A DNA stretch of 64,000 nt from Maniola hyperantus (GCF_902806685.2 NC_048556.1:2480001-2544000); one strand, 5' to 3'. Counted from the first letter of the stretch, positions 10,812-21,120 are shown. Made by a program: numbers and translations. The notes: generated by a model not told the origin, from the sequence alone.

Positions 10812-11861
10812 AAATAATAATTAATTATTAGATGTATGAAATAACATTTACTTACTAACGAAATGAAATGATCCTCACATAAAACTTTACCAATAAGCAT
10901 TAAAAAAAAATACTTAGTTGATTTTTTACGGACAAGTCACGCTTGACCAAAAAATTATACTATTCCTGACGTAGGCTATATTTTTTTTTTTTAAAAGAGA
11001 TCCCTACGAAAATTGTAATATTAAGCTAACCGTGCGAAGGGGTAGGTCACTAGTAATAAATAATTGAACATAAAAGTTTGGAAACCATTGATGACTGGTG
11101 ATTTATTTGGCCCAGCAGACGAAGGGTTAAGTCGCCATTAATTAACGGGATTCGCGCATCACTTCGTCAAAAGAAGGGATTATAACTGTAATTTGATAGA
11201 AACTTCTGTTATTATGCGGAAAAAATGACAACTTTTTTATTCAATGACTTGCGAATTTAAAGTTCAGAGCACAGAATAATTATTTAATTAAAGAAAAAAT
11301 ACTTTACTATTATACTTATTTATTAGTGATCTTCCTTTCCACAGGAGTATATTATCAGTTTTTTAATTAAAAGAATTTATGACAAAATATCGCCTGAAAA
11401 AATATTAACAGCAATGTTATACCACAACGATTACACTAACAAAGAAATTGTTAAAAAATATTATTATTTTGAATTAATATTAAGTGTGTTCATAAAAGTA
11501 AATCATATTGTAATATAAAAAGAGATTTTTATTTAGTTGACAAAATGAAAAAATACCGAATTAAATAGGTCAAATTTGACCATCCTCGATGAAAGGGTTA
11601 AAAATAAATTGATCTTGACGTGAATGGGAACATAATATCATGAGTATGCAAATGAGCTAAATTAGAGCATATATTTTGATTGACTGGTTCACTACTGGAG
11701 TTTAATAGACCCGCATGCTATGAAATTTGCTCATTATACTTACTACATAGGTACTTAGTCATGACAACGTCTGATAATAATTATTTTGCGACATCAAATT
11801 CTAGATGGGCTTTTTAAAATTAATAATTAATCTATCTGTAGAATCATACTAATTATAAATA
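10812..11861. other. AT-rich stretch, one small repeat fragment
   Basis: At 10990-11050 a piece (GAGATCCCTACGAAAATTGT, then CCGTGCGAAGGGGTAGG) resembles the end of the repeat at 42500-42680. The remainder is unrecognised and AT-rich. Confidence 0.45.
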
Positions 11862-11945
11862 AACCAGCCAAGTGCGAGTCGGACTCGCACACGAAGGGTT
11901 CTTAGTTCGTACTATCGTACAAGATATTTTATCATTTTTATGTGC
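11862..11945 (-). repeat. Family A fragment (end only)
   Basis: AACCAGCCAAGTGCGAGTCG followed by CACGAAGGGTTC is the CCGGCCAAGTGCGAGTC end of family A, truncated after about 80 bp. Confidence 0.75.
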
Positions 11946-12294
11946 AACACTGAAACTGAACAAAATATAAAAAATAATATGCATATTATCGGATACTGAC
12001 TGTACGACTTACTACGTACCTATATTATCAAAGTGTCAAATGAATAATGATACTGATACCAATTTGACTCGGATGTCAAAGAAAATTTTGAATAAATTTC
12101 GAATAAATAAATAATTTAACTATTTTTTGAATTAATCATTCAAATAATAAAGTTTTGACCCTCGCCTCATTAATAGAGGGTTAATAAATAATTAATACTC
12201 GTATAATTATTATGTATAAGAATAAACTAATACAAACGGTAAGTACTTTATAAAAAGTATGTAAATCCTATACAAGCCATAAAAAGGACAAAAA

Positions 12295-12412
12295 GCCAAC
12301 ATCACGCGGTGTTCCCAGGCGGTCACCCATCCAAGTACTGACCGCGCCCGATGTTGCTTAACTTCGGTGATCGGACGAGAACCGGTGTATTCAACATGGT
12401 ATGGACGTTGGC
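12295..12412 (-). rRNA. 5S rRNA gene, cluster 1 copy a
   Basis: A full-length (118 bp) 5S rRNA gene on the minus strand. The RNA starts GCCAACGTCCATACCATG and ends GCGTGATGTTGGC, and the two ends pair as helix I. The internal control region includes AAGTTAAGCAACATCGGG (A-box region) and GGATGGGTGACCGCCTGG (C-box region). It is transcribed by Pol III with TFIIIA. Downstream, a TTTTTGTCC-type T run (read on the minus strand) serves as terminator. Its sequence equals the consensus of the cluster 2 copies, so it looks functional. The upstream spacer is shared with cluster 2. Confidence 0.97.
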
Positions 12413-12498
12413 GATTGGATTGCTGAAAATAAGTAATGGAACGAAATAAATCATGATTTTAATAAATAAGTTACAAGTAGCCATAAAAAAAGCAAAAG

Positions 12499-12616
12499 GC
12501 CAACATCACGCGGTGTTCCCAGGCGGTCACCCATCCAAGTACTGACCGCGCCCGATGTTGCTTAACTTCGGTGATCGGACGAGAACCGGTGTATTCAACA
12601 TGGTATGGACGTTGGT
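12499..12616 (-). rRNA. 5S rRNA gene, cluster 1 copy b
   Basis: A complete 118-bp 5S gene on the minus strand, in tandem with copy a (period 204 bp). The only change visible near the ends is the first base: the RNA starts ACCAACGTCC where the other copies start GCCAACGTCC, so the terminal helix I pair is altered. The internal control region is intact and a T run follows the 3' end. The spacer between the two genes (12413-12498) is related to the spacers of cluster 2. Confidence 0.95.
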
Positions 12617-12866
12617 GATTGACACGCTGAAAATAAGTAACCAAACAAAATGAATTATGAATTTTCTGCAACGAGGCAACAGGTTAGTTCACTCACAAAT
12701 CTGAATTCAAAATCTTCTCTTTTTTGCATGCCCTTTGAAAACAGTTATTTCATTTGATTTAAAAATAAATAAAGTAATATTTATTTAATTTAAAAATAAA
12801 TAGTAAAGTATTTATTTCATTTTTAAATAAATAAAAAGTATGCTCCGCCGTAACAGTGTACTACAC

Positions 12867-12938
12867 TGCCGTGACCAGGATTCGAACCTGGGTTACTACG
12901 GCCACAACGTAGGGTCCTAACCACTAGACGATCACGGC
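12867..12938 (-). tRNA. tRNA-His (GTG)
   Basis: On the minus strand GCCGTGA pairs with TCACGGC, and discriminator A corresponds to 12867. The A box is in TCGTCTAGTGGTTAGGA and the B box is CAGGTTCGAATCCTGG. The anticodon stem-loop CTACGTTGTGGCCGTAG carries GTG, so it reads His codons. There is no intron, and the body is 72 nt. A T run (TTTTTATTTA on the minus strand, around 12828-12838) can act as Pol III terminator. The gene lies between divergent 5S rRNA genes. The 60-residue open frame covering it is a shadow. Confidence 0.95.
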
Positions 12939-13083
12939 TATCGGAGCGGTGGTCATGCCGGCGAAAATACTGTAAGCACTCTATAGCAACTTTTTTACCG
13001 TTCATATTGATATCTCTTTCATGATAGTGTTGCTAGAAAAGCTATTTTATTTCTTAGCTACCTATAAAATTATTAATCCAATC

Positions 13084-13201
13084 GCCAACGTCCATACCAT
13101 GTTGAATACACCGGTTCTAGTCCGATTACCGAAGTTAAGCAACATCGGGCGCGGTCAGTACTTGGATGGGTGACCGCCTGGGAACACCGCGTGATGTTGG
13201 C
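13084..13201 (+). rRNA. 5S rRNA gene, cluster 1 copy c (variant)
   Basis: A complete-length 5S gene on the plus strand with at least two substitutions against the other six copies: TTCTAGTCC instead of TTCTCGTCC, and GATTACC instead of GATCACC, both near helices II/III. A T-rich terminator (CCTTTTGTTTTTCTAG) follows. The upstream CCAATCGCCAACGTCC context matches the other copies. It may be a minor variant or an early pseudogene. Confidence 0.92.
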
Positions 13202-13496
13202 CTTTTGTTTTTCTAGTTTTTTTAAGGTTTTTGTTAATCTTTTTTATATATTTTTGTTCCTAATTTGGATTCTACACTTCAATAATAATTATAATGATGC
13301 TAGGCAAAATACCTACTTATCTGCTATGTTCGCCAAAGCTTTTTTATAACTTTATTCCGAGTCAAATTATTTATGACGAATAACAAACGTCAAACATTCC
13401 GAGACAGTAAACTACCGTTATAAATAAAGGCGGCAAAATTTATCGAAAACCATTGCTTCTCTTTACCTATCACAGCGGGACGGTTATGGGCCAAAG

Positions 13497-13751
13497 TTGA
13501 GAAGCCAAAACATAGTTTACCAACTTTATTTTGCATCCCCAAAACTCCATCTAACAACCTTATTTATTCAGCATAAGGATAAAATTGCCAAAGCAAAAGA
13601 TGCAGCTGAAAGCAATGAAATAAATTCTTTACCAATTACATTTTGCGTTACTAAAACTGAATCTAACAATCGTAATGCTAATAATAATAAAGCTGAAATT
13701 CCAGCAGCAAAATATGTAGGTAATGGTAAAGATAAAGTTGTAGCGATATAA
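13497..13751 (+). other. Unrecognised 84-codon open frame, doubtful
   Basis: The frame opens at TTG (no ATG start is visible) and ends at TAA 13749-13751. It is Lys- and Asn-rich and has no domain I recognise. An imperfect internal repeat is visible: the block at about 13514-13556 (TTTACCAACTTTATTTTGCA) resembles that at about 13630-13670 (TTTACCAATTACATTTTGCG). It lies between two 5S genes and has no splice context or poly-A signal that I trust. It is more likely a decayed repeat fragment than a gene. Confidence 0.15.
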
Positions 13752-14180
13752 TGTGTATCATTTATAACGTATTGTGTTTTGATAGTACACGTCAGTGCAG
13801 ACTAGTTTTGTTCGACGGATGGCTCTCATATGAGAATAGGAAATGGTTATGTCTTGAGATCTACGGCCAAGTTTTGAAATGTCCAAATGGTTTGGTGTTA
13901 TCGCTACGTTAGGTAGCTCACTTTATTGTCTCTGAATGGGTATCCAAGCGAGAAATCTAAGGGTTATGGAGGCATTGATATTTCAGATAGATTTATCTTG
14001 AAGTATGGGAAGCTTAATGTTCCAAGAGACAATATCTTGCAATTTCTTTTGTACTTACCACTTTTGTTTCTGTTACTTCAGTAAAATTCTATTCTACTTT
14101 AGATTCTATATTTACATTATTCAAATAAATAAACGCAGTATGTCAGATAGGTAGCTATCTATGAAATCACTACAAAGTCT

Positions 14181-14298
14181 GGCAACGTCCATACCATGTT
14201 GAATACACCGGTTCTCGTCCGATCACCGAAGTTAAGCAACATCGGGCGCGGTCAGTACTTGGATGGGTGACCGCCTGGGAACACCGCGTGATGTTGGC
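14181..14298 (+). rRNA. 5S rRNA gene, cluster 1 copy d
   Basis: A complete 118-bp 5S gene on the plus strand. It begins GGCAACGTCC, where the others begin GCCAACGTCC, so the second base pair of helix I is altered. The remaining body, including the internal control region, matches the consensus, and TTTTTG follows as terminator. It lies about 1 kb downstream of copy c, and its upstream flank (ACTACAAAGTCT) is unlike the spacers of the other copies. Confidence 0.95.
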
Positions 14299-14460
14299 TT
14301 TTTGTTCTTTTTGTGTATTTTATTTTTCGTTAAATTCAATTTTTTTTTCAACTGCTTTTTTATTTACTTACCTAATTTTGGTATCTAACATAAATTCTAA
14401 TTGTTTGTATATGTTTGTATCTATGTTTACTTGATTTGTATATAAAACGATTTACAGTAG

Positions 14461-14946
14461 ATATTTTTCATCCCGATAAAGCAGCGAGCTCCCCTTCAAA
14501 AACTTTTTTATTAAAAAGATTTCATACTAACTGACGGCTCCGGCATTGTGGAACCACCAACAAAGGACCACAATCCACAGCCTTGGATTAACAACCGTAT
14601 TTATTTGAGCGATTCAATTTTTGATATCGGTTAAATTTTGGCACCGAATCCTATAGAAAACACACCCCTCGAAGTGAACTAAGCAAGTATCATTTTAGAT
14701 CAAACACGTGATAACGACCATAAGAACACCCCTATTATTTGATACAATAAAAGTGAAGTGTCGACATATTCCGCATTCTACTACGAAATTACTGGTAGGA
14801 TGATTGACCAAACTGATGCTAGATACAAAAACCAAACTAAACCCTATTAAAAAGATGCTAAAGTTTAAATTCCAATAGAGTTTCAGGAGATTGATGAAAG
14901 GTTTTGGGGTGACAAGCATGTTGGTACCACGGTATCGCTAGTAATG
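14461..14946 (+). pseudogene. Decayed coding remnant, unidentified protein
   Basis: One reading frame (first base 14461, modulo 3) gives protein-like text interrupted by stops over about 480 bp. Stretches include EPPTKDHNPQPWINNRIYLS, ENTPLEVN, LDQTRDNDHKNTPII, YYEITGRMIDQTDARYKNQT and IPIEFQEIDERFWGDKHVG. At least six in-frame stops break it. Composition and phase consistency suggest an old gene or transposon open frame, but I do not recognise a family. No other copy is present in the window. Confidence 0.4.
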
Positions 14947-15777
14947 TAAAGGTCGGTAGGCAGCCAGATACGTACTAATGGTGATTGAGAAAAATATTGC
15001 ACTCGTATATCCCGGTAGGTCCCGGATAACTCGTGAATGTCTTCATGAATATTGAAGATGTATCTCCGATATTTTATTTGATTGCGCTTTTAGGACCACA
15101 ATGCAGTGCGTTAATGGTAGACATAAAATAGGACGTATTGTGAAGCTTTATTCGTACGAAATGATGAAATGGAATGACAATAATAAAAATATCATTTCTG
15201 GTAGATGTATTACTAGCACGTATATACCTACCTATCTAAACTTTGTGTAGATAACGTAAAAGGTGTGAGAAGGTGAACTTTAGAATAAAAAAGAAGAAAG
15301 CAAAAATAAAAAATAAAAAAGCAAGTTAAAGGGTGTAATAAATAATATACGATTTTACCAGTACGTATTATTCAAAAATCTATTAAAAATAAATAGAAAT
15401 CAAGATGTTTTCAATAATATCTGCAACAATAAATAAATTTATGATCAGTTACTCAACATGTAAAATTAAGTAATTCTAATAGCTGCAAAATTAAACTTTA
15501 CCTACCCAAAGTTTTACGTTAACTTAAGGTTGAAACACATCAGTAGTTGTTTACAATAATTCAGACGATCTCTAAACACATAATATTATTTATATTGCAG
15601 AAAACACAGTCAGCTGAACTTAAATATCTCCTCACTAAAATAAAAACAAAGCAATATATATTATGCTCACATTATTACCGAAAATACATTTTGCAGTCAG
15701 CAAAAAGACCTTAATATTTCAACACAACTCATCCATATATGACACAAAACATTAATCGTTGAAGATTACCCCTGCAG
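14947..15777. other. AT-rich stretch without a recognised gene
   Basis: Nothing recognised. It ends at the left terminus of the transposon at 15781. Confidence 0.5.
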
Positions 15778-16279
15778 GCCTAGCATGGGCCGGGAAATTT
15801 TCTCCCCGAGGAAAGGATAAAATTTTTATCCCCTCCGATAGTTATTTCCACTCTCCGAGCATGGGCACAGGGTTGGATATAATTATCCCCGGTGATAAGG
15901 CGGGGAAAGACTAGTCCTCGGTTAATGTCAAAGTGTTATTATTTTTTATCTGTGCTTTTGATTTTGCTCGTTTTCGTTACTCGTAACTCGTCTGTGGCTG
16001 CTTTTTATTTTAAAAGAGCTAGAAGCCGGAGCCGTAAAATAGTTTAAAAAACATTCACAGAAGATTATGCACGTAAGTATTGTTATTGTTTGTGTTTACC
16101 TAACCTAACTCCACTTTTGAATTATCCAAATTAAAAAATTAATCGAATAGTTGAAATTCCTAGCTATCACAGTAAGTATCACAAAGACAATTTGTGTTAG
16201 TCAGTACACAAAATTGAAGTGATAATATATTGATATTGTTAGCGACAAAGAAATGCATAAATTGTTGTTTTATTTGCAG

Positions 16280-16405
16280 ACATGGAAATATGTACTTGAA
16301 GAAGGGCACTGGCCACTGACTGACAAGTATGATGAGGCAGCTCGGGATGTAGGACCACCGGGAAATGTCTCAATAGTGCCGTCGGTCACATATATGAGCA
16401 CATAA
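16280..16405 (+). pseudogene. Coding-like exon inside the 15781-18739 transposon
   Basis: Forty-one sense codons end at TAA 16403-16405. They include TWKYVLEEGHWPLTDKYDEA and ARDVGPPGNVSIVPSV. The exon is preceded by a good acceptor (TTTTATTTGCAG, ending 16279). A matching donor (GCACGTAAGTATT) lies at 16073, giving a 206-nt intron with phase-consistent joining. I do not recognise the protein. It could be the decayed start of a transposon-encoded protein. Position and splice sites are seen; function is unknown. Confidence 0.35.
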
Positions 16406-17319
16406 GTGTTCAATATTAATTATCACTGTTGGGCATAAATGCTCAACAGGAATTGGACCTGAAGACTCCATAATGGGCCAGCCAGAGAGATGCGTGTATT
16501 AATTTAGTTCTATTAAATGTGTGTCTTGTATAACAAACTCAAAATAACTTTAGGTACCTACCTATTGGAATAGGTAAGTTAGGTACACATCTTATCAACA
16601 TAAAATATTTTCATTATTGTTTGAGATGATGATAAAACTAACAGTTTAGCACACTGCACTGAGAAGAGTTCAATATCACTTAAAATTGGTTAAGCTGGTA
16701 TGGTTTGAGCTATTAAACTAACCTAATTTCTTTATAAGCATGTCAAGCCAATGTTTTTTATCTTATGGCAGGAAATCTTTGAAGTGTCGGTGGTGGACTA
16801 TGGTGAGACTGTCGTTTCACCCACTTTGTACACACTGGGTACTTTATAAAACCAATAGCCCCGAGTAGTTTTCCTATAAATGCCAATAAATAAATAAAAA
16901 GTAAGTAGAGGATATGTACATTTTTGTAATTTGTAAATAGTTATGAATATAGGAAGGTATTCTATGGCAGTGTGGTTTGATTGAACATTAAACTTGTTAC
17001 TTCCTTTTCTTAAGGATAATAGCACTACTTTTAGATCTGTTAAGTTAACATCAGAGATTTGTGTACATCCAAATAAGCATTGTTTTAATTGGTATTCCTA
17101 ATATTATGCCTAAGAGTTTGTGTTTGTTACTCAATCACACAGAAAGAGTACTTAAAGCAAAATTATTTTTTGAAGAAACTTATTTTTTGTTATAGCAGCA
17201 ATAGAAATAAGTACAAAATTTCAACTTTAACCTGTTACGTTTCAGGAGACAGACAGATGGAGAGCTGAGACTGTAATAGGGTCCCATTGGTACCCTACAG
17301 AACCCTAGTAGTAGTAGTA

Positions 17320-17332
17320 GTAGATATAAGGA
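17320..17332. repeat. Short (TAG)n microsatellite
   Basis: About four to five TAG units (CTAGTAGTAGTAGTAGTAGA) within the transposon interior. Confidence 0.8.
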
Positions 17333-17829
17333 TGGGTTTGCACAAGGTGGTTTTAGGTAATAGGTACTTAAAGAAATATATTTTAATGCAAATATGTATT
17401 TATTATTCCATCCCTTTTTCCCTTTTATTGTCGGGCAACAGTTACCAGTCTGGTTTGATCCATAGATATGTGAGATTTCTTTATTTGTTACATTTTCTAG
17501 TCTGTCCTTTGGTTGTTCCATTGGAATTCTGAAACATACAATTTATACATTAATGATTTTCAATAATAATAAATTAAGAGTAAGAGGATATACTGAAATG
17601 GTCTATAAAGTATAATAGGCTAACATATTTACTCTTACAAAACACTTATGATGAACCATTATAATTTGTAAAGTGTTATTGTGTTTGTGTATCATTATGT
17701 ATTTAACTATGATATAGGTGTGTATTTTAATTTAAGAATTGTTTTGTTAAATTAGACTCCTGCCTATTTTGTTCAAATAAATGATTTTATTATAATGAGT
17801 CATTGTGTTATTTTATATTTCCAATAATC

Positions 17830-18048
17830 CATACTAATATTATAAATGCGAAAGTGTGTCTGCCTGTCTGTCTGCTAGCTTTTCACAGCCCAACAGTCTA
17901 ACCGATTTAGATGAAATTTAGTACCTACAGAGTTAGCTTACATCCCGAGGATGGACACCGGCTACTTTTTATTCTGGAAAATCAAATAGTTCTCACAGGA
18001 TTTTCAAAACCTAAATCCACACAGATGAAGTCGCGGGCAATAGTCATC
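17830..18048 (-). repeat. Family B element
   Basis: The inverted full order is ATACTAATATTATAAATGCG, GTGTGTCTGCCTGTCTG, CTAGCTTTTCACAGCCCAAC, GGCTACTTTTTATTCTGG and CACAGATGAAGTCGCGGGCA. It is inserted in the larger TIR element. Confidence 0.85.
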
Positions 18049-18189
18049 CCATGACCTTGACTTGTATCTCACTGGTAACTACCATCTGCCAAGAGTCTTA
18101 TAGATGTGAGGACGTAGAATAAATAGCTAATAGCCGCATGTAGGACCTATTTGTAGGTACCTACTACCTACCTAAGTAGGTACCTATTC

Positions 18190-18235
18190 GTTTGCACAAG
18201 ATGGTTTTAGGTAATAGGTAAGTACTTAGGTACTT
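18190..18235. repeat. Direct repeat of 17336-17375
   Basis: TTGCACAAGATGGTTTTAGG followed by TAATAGGTA repeats TTGCACAAGGTGGTTTTAGG with TAATAGGTA at 17339. The two are about 850 bp apart inside the same transposon, which suggests internal duplication. Confidence 0.7.
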
Positions 18236-18739
18236 ACTTTTATGAATCCATCCATCGAATTAATCGGCTTTAGTGCTTCATTAAGCTGCTCGCACAAGTA
18301 CAGCACATAATATTTGTCCATCCGAAACAAGTGTCGGAACTCAGCGTCGGGAAATTCAAAGGGATTACTTCCATCACTAATTACGTGCTCATGTTATTTT
18401 CGTTCTAAATTCTCTATTTCAAACTAATAAAAAAAGCGCGAGACATGTTTTTTGATCTTTTAATAATTGAGTTAAAGTTCTATGAGCATTATACCCACCT
18501 CAAATCTCGAGGATAAAATTATCCCTCTCAAATGTCAAAAAAGGACAGTTTATCTTCTTTTATTTGGCCCCATGCTATAGACGGTGGATAAATAGTCCCC
18601 CGAGTCCCCGTGAAATGTCAAACGGGGATAAACTTCTCCTCTCCCCTGTTGCCGTGCTCTGAGGGGTGGAGAAGTTAATGTTATCTCCTGTGCAGTGGAT
18701 AAAATCGGGGGATATAATTTTTATCTTCGGCCCATGCTA

Positions 18740-19689
18740 GCCGTGCTGGAATATTAATATTCAGTCAACTAGCCGAAAGGGGTGAATACATTGCAACGAC
18801 GCGACGCGTCGCGGGCAGGAACGCGTGAGCAATCCCGATAATTAATACGAGGAATCATTTCAAAGAAATAGCTAGAGAAATTTTTGAAGGATAAGATTTG
18901 GGAGCACATTAATTAGTTACATAAAATCAGTTAAAGTCTGTTCACTAACATAGTGTCGCTACCCAACTAGTGTTTATTATTTATTTTTATTTATTACAAT
19001 AAACATAAGAATAATATAGTAGGTATTCTATTTTATTCTTAGAATAGACACCATTTATTTAACAACCACAGTGAAAAATTATATAATAAAAGCAAAATAA
19101 TAAATGCGGACTTTAACAGATGAAGTACCTATAATGAAAATCTGAAATTAATTAAAAGTACTTATCTGTTAACTGATTTCATGTAACTAGATGCTTTTTT
19201 TTAACGCTGGGAAAAGCGTTTATGCATCCCCACCCCCCTTGGAAGCCAGCCAGCTAACCAGCCAGCCAACTAACTGGAGGGAAGGTATGCGTGAAATCAA
19301 AGATTAGTTATCTTTGATTTCACGCATGTCGTTTCATAGCTTACCTAGTGCCAAATATAGGTAACATTTGACGCCTGAAGTGTAAGTGAAGCCTCGATGT
19401 TTTGTTGGAAGACGTTCTAAACTGTGTGAACTGTAGCTCTATTCCAACACATCCTAAAGCATGCACTGTACACTGTACCAGCAACATGACTAATTAAGAT
19501 TTGTATTGGCACTTGTATCAAGCCCTAGCCGATACATGTTCAGATACGATTGCTGCCCAACATGTCCTGAGACGGATAAGCATAATCTATACCGTTGTAC
19601 ATCCTTGCGGTTTAGTAATTAGTATTACTAGATTCTACAATAGATACCTACACCAGAAAGTTAGCTTTGCCTTATATGTATTTTCTTGT
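18740..19689. other. Stretch without a recognised gene; one perfect hairpin
   Basis: Holds the CpG palindrome CGCGACGCGTCGCG near 18798 and the hairpin at 19287-19327 (listed separately). Otherwise it is AT-rich and non-coding. Confidence 0.45.
19287..19327. repeat. 17-bp perfect inverted repeat with 7-nt loop
   Basis: ATGCGTGAAATCAAAGA at 19287-19303 is the exact reverse complement of TCTTTGATTTCACGCAT at 19311-19327. The tight spacing would form a strong hairpin. It may be the remains of a MITE. A Pol II terminator function is not implied. Confidence 0.85.
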
Positions 19690-19872
19690 TTCTTCTCGCG
19701 TCGGTCCCTTAATTTTGAGGATCGTGAAACTTCTTTACGATGTTGCGCCATTTTTCCCTGTTGGAGGCCGTACGGAAGGCAATGCAGAAGGGAGTGTCGA
19801 CCGCTTCTCGTATCTGGTCGGACCAACGAACGTCTCGGGCTTCGTCCGCGGGGTCTCTTTTCTCCGCCTTAT
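19690..19872 (-). mobile_element. LINE C-terminal fragment
   Basis: On the minus strand one frame reads VRWSDQIREAVDTPF followed by FRTASNREKWRNIVKKF, the pattern seen at the C-terminus of RTE-like LINE proteins (a W-S/T-D motif, then an R-x-x-W motif, as at 26745-26870). It has no tail and is truncated at both sides. The overlapping plus-strand frames are shadows. Confidence 0.6.
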
Positions 19873-19946
19873 AATATCTTAGACGACTTAAAATGTAAAA
19901 TAACTAAAGCTAATATGAGCTTAAAGTTAAATAGATCTTAAAAAAA

Positions 19947-20194
19947 ACCGGCCAAGTGCGAGTCAGGCTCGCGCAATGAGGGTTCCGTACTAGTCGTATT
20001 TTTTCGACGTTATGCACGATAATTCAAAAACTATGATACATAATACCCTTATGTCTGCTATAAGACCTACCTACCTGCCAAATTTCATGATTCTAGGTCA
20101 ACGGGAAGTACCCTGTAGGTTTCTTGACAGACAGACAGACAACAAAGTGATCCTATAAGCGTTCCGTTTTTCCTTTTGAGGTACGGATCCCTAA
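19947..20194 (-). repeat. Family A, internally deleted copy
   Basis: Has CCGGCCAAGTGCGAGTCAGG at one end and GTTCCGTTTTTCCTTTTGAGG with the ACGGATCCCTAA end at the other. About 200 bp of the usual interior is missing between CTATGATACATAATAC and CTATAAGACCTACC. Confidence 0.88.
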
Positions 20195-20370
20195 TAATAT
20201 GATAAATTTGTCTGAAGTATATTACGAGTACAATATTTTTTTCATGTCTATGTTTCTGTCCGTTACTTTATTATTGTTTCTTTGTGTTGCAAGTAGCTGT
20301 TTTTTTTTTTCAATTTTGCATGCCAACCGAGTTCAATTTCAACTTTCAAGTTCTTTGTAAATATAAGTTT

Positions 20371-20417
20371 TCAAAGACTTATTTTATTTATTAGGAATAA
20401 ATAAAATAAGTCTTTGA
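20371..20417. repeat. 22-bp perfect palindrome, 3-nt loop
   Basis: TCAAAGACTTATTTTATTTA plus TT (20371-20392) is mirrored exactly at 20396-20417 around AGG. It would extrude as a near-perfect cruciform or snap-back hairpin. Confidence 0.9.
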
Positions 20418-20539
20418 ACATATTTTTTATGGTATAAGCTGTCGCTTAATTATTATTTTTAACCTATATATTTATTTTTCTACTTGTATTTAATAAAGCG
20501 GTTGTCTGTTGTAATCTGTAGTACGTTATCATAACTTTT

Positions 20540-20808
20540 TTATTTATTTATTTTTTATTCAGATACAAGTTAGCCCTTGACTGCAATCTCACCTGGTGGT
20601 AAGTGATGATGCAATCTAAGTTGGATGCGAGCTAACCAAGGGGTAGGTATTGCAGTTTTTATTAAACCCATATCATCATATTATGCCGTGTGGAAACCAA
20701 AGGGTTTCCACACACATCGGGCATCGTACCAGAACGCTAAATCGCTTGGCGGCACGGCTTTGCCGGTAGGGTGGTAACTAGCCATGGCCGAAGTCTCCCA
20801 CCAGACAA
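20540..20808 (-). repeat. tRNA-related SINE (CATCACTTACC family), near full length
   Basis: On the minus strand the element runs from GGTGGGAGACTTCGGCC through TAGTTACCACCCTACCGG, AAGCCGTGCCGCCAAGCG and AACCCTTTGGTTTCCACACG to the tail CATCACTTACCACCAGGTGA, GCAGTCAAGGGCTAACTTGT and an AATAAAAAAT A-rich end. The tRNA-like head present at 32520 is missing. Confidence 0.85.
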
Positions 20809-21120
20809 ATAACTCAAACTTTATTGGGGTAACAAACCATCCCCTTTACATTTTTGGTTCCCTTTTAAACGTAATCTAATTAGAAACATAATACGTCCAC
20901 TTCACTTTACCAAAATAAGTGGTCCAAATTGGTATCTTTTTTCCGAACCCCATTTGAAATTCGAGGTATCACTTCTATCTAAAATCTGTCGCGGGTAAAC
21001 AGAAATACGTACAATGTGCACAAATCGATTTTATTATGAACATGTGAACAGTAAAATGGAAAAAAGTTTTAATATCTGTTATCGATCAATTCAATATCGA
21101 CTGCCTTTTTTATCTTCATT
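20809..21120. other. Stretch without a recognised gene
   Basis: No coding signal or repeat match recognised between the SINE and the next family A copy. Confidence 0.5.

Larger units (their letters stand above)
15781..18739. mobile_element. 2.96-kb DNA transposon with 12-bp perfect TIRs
   Basis: The left end TAGCATGGGCCG (15781-15792) is mirrored exactly by CGGCCCATGCTA (18728-18739), and both are flanked by GCC, a possible 3-bp target duplication. Subterminal sequence repeats the theme: GAGCATGGGCA at 15858, CCCCATGCTATAGACGG at 18569, GTGCTCTGAGG at 18654, and many TATCC/GGATAA blocks in both orientations. The interior holds an intron-like segment (GTAAGT at 16073, AG at 16279), a family B insertion (17830-18050) and A/T-rich filler. 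No full transposase is visible. A 3-bp duplication would fit PIF/Harbinger, but the superfamily is not proven. Confidence 0.6.

Noticed and set aside
13497..13751. Small secreted or repeat-protein gene between 5S genes
   Set aside because: No ATG start, no signal peptide, low complexity, and an internal nucleotide repeat suggests decay of a repeat.
19501..19941. 146-codon plus-strand frame, the third longest
   Set aside because: It runs antisense through an RTE-like LINE fragment and into a family A end. No domain and no start context.
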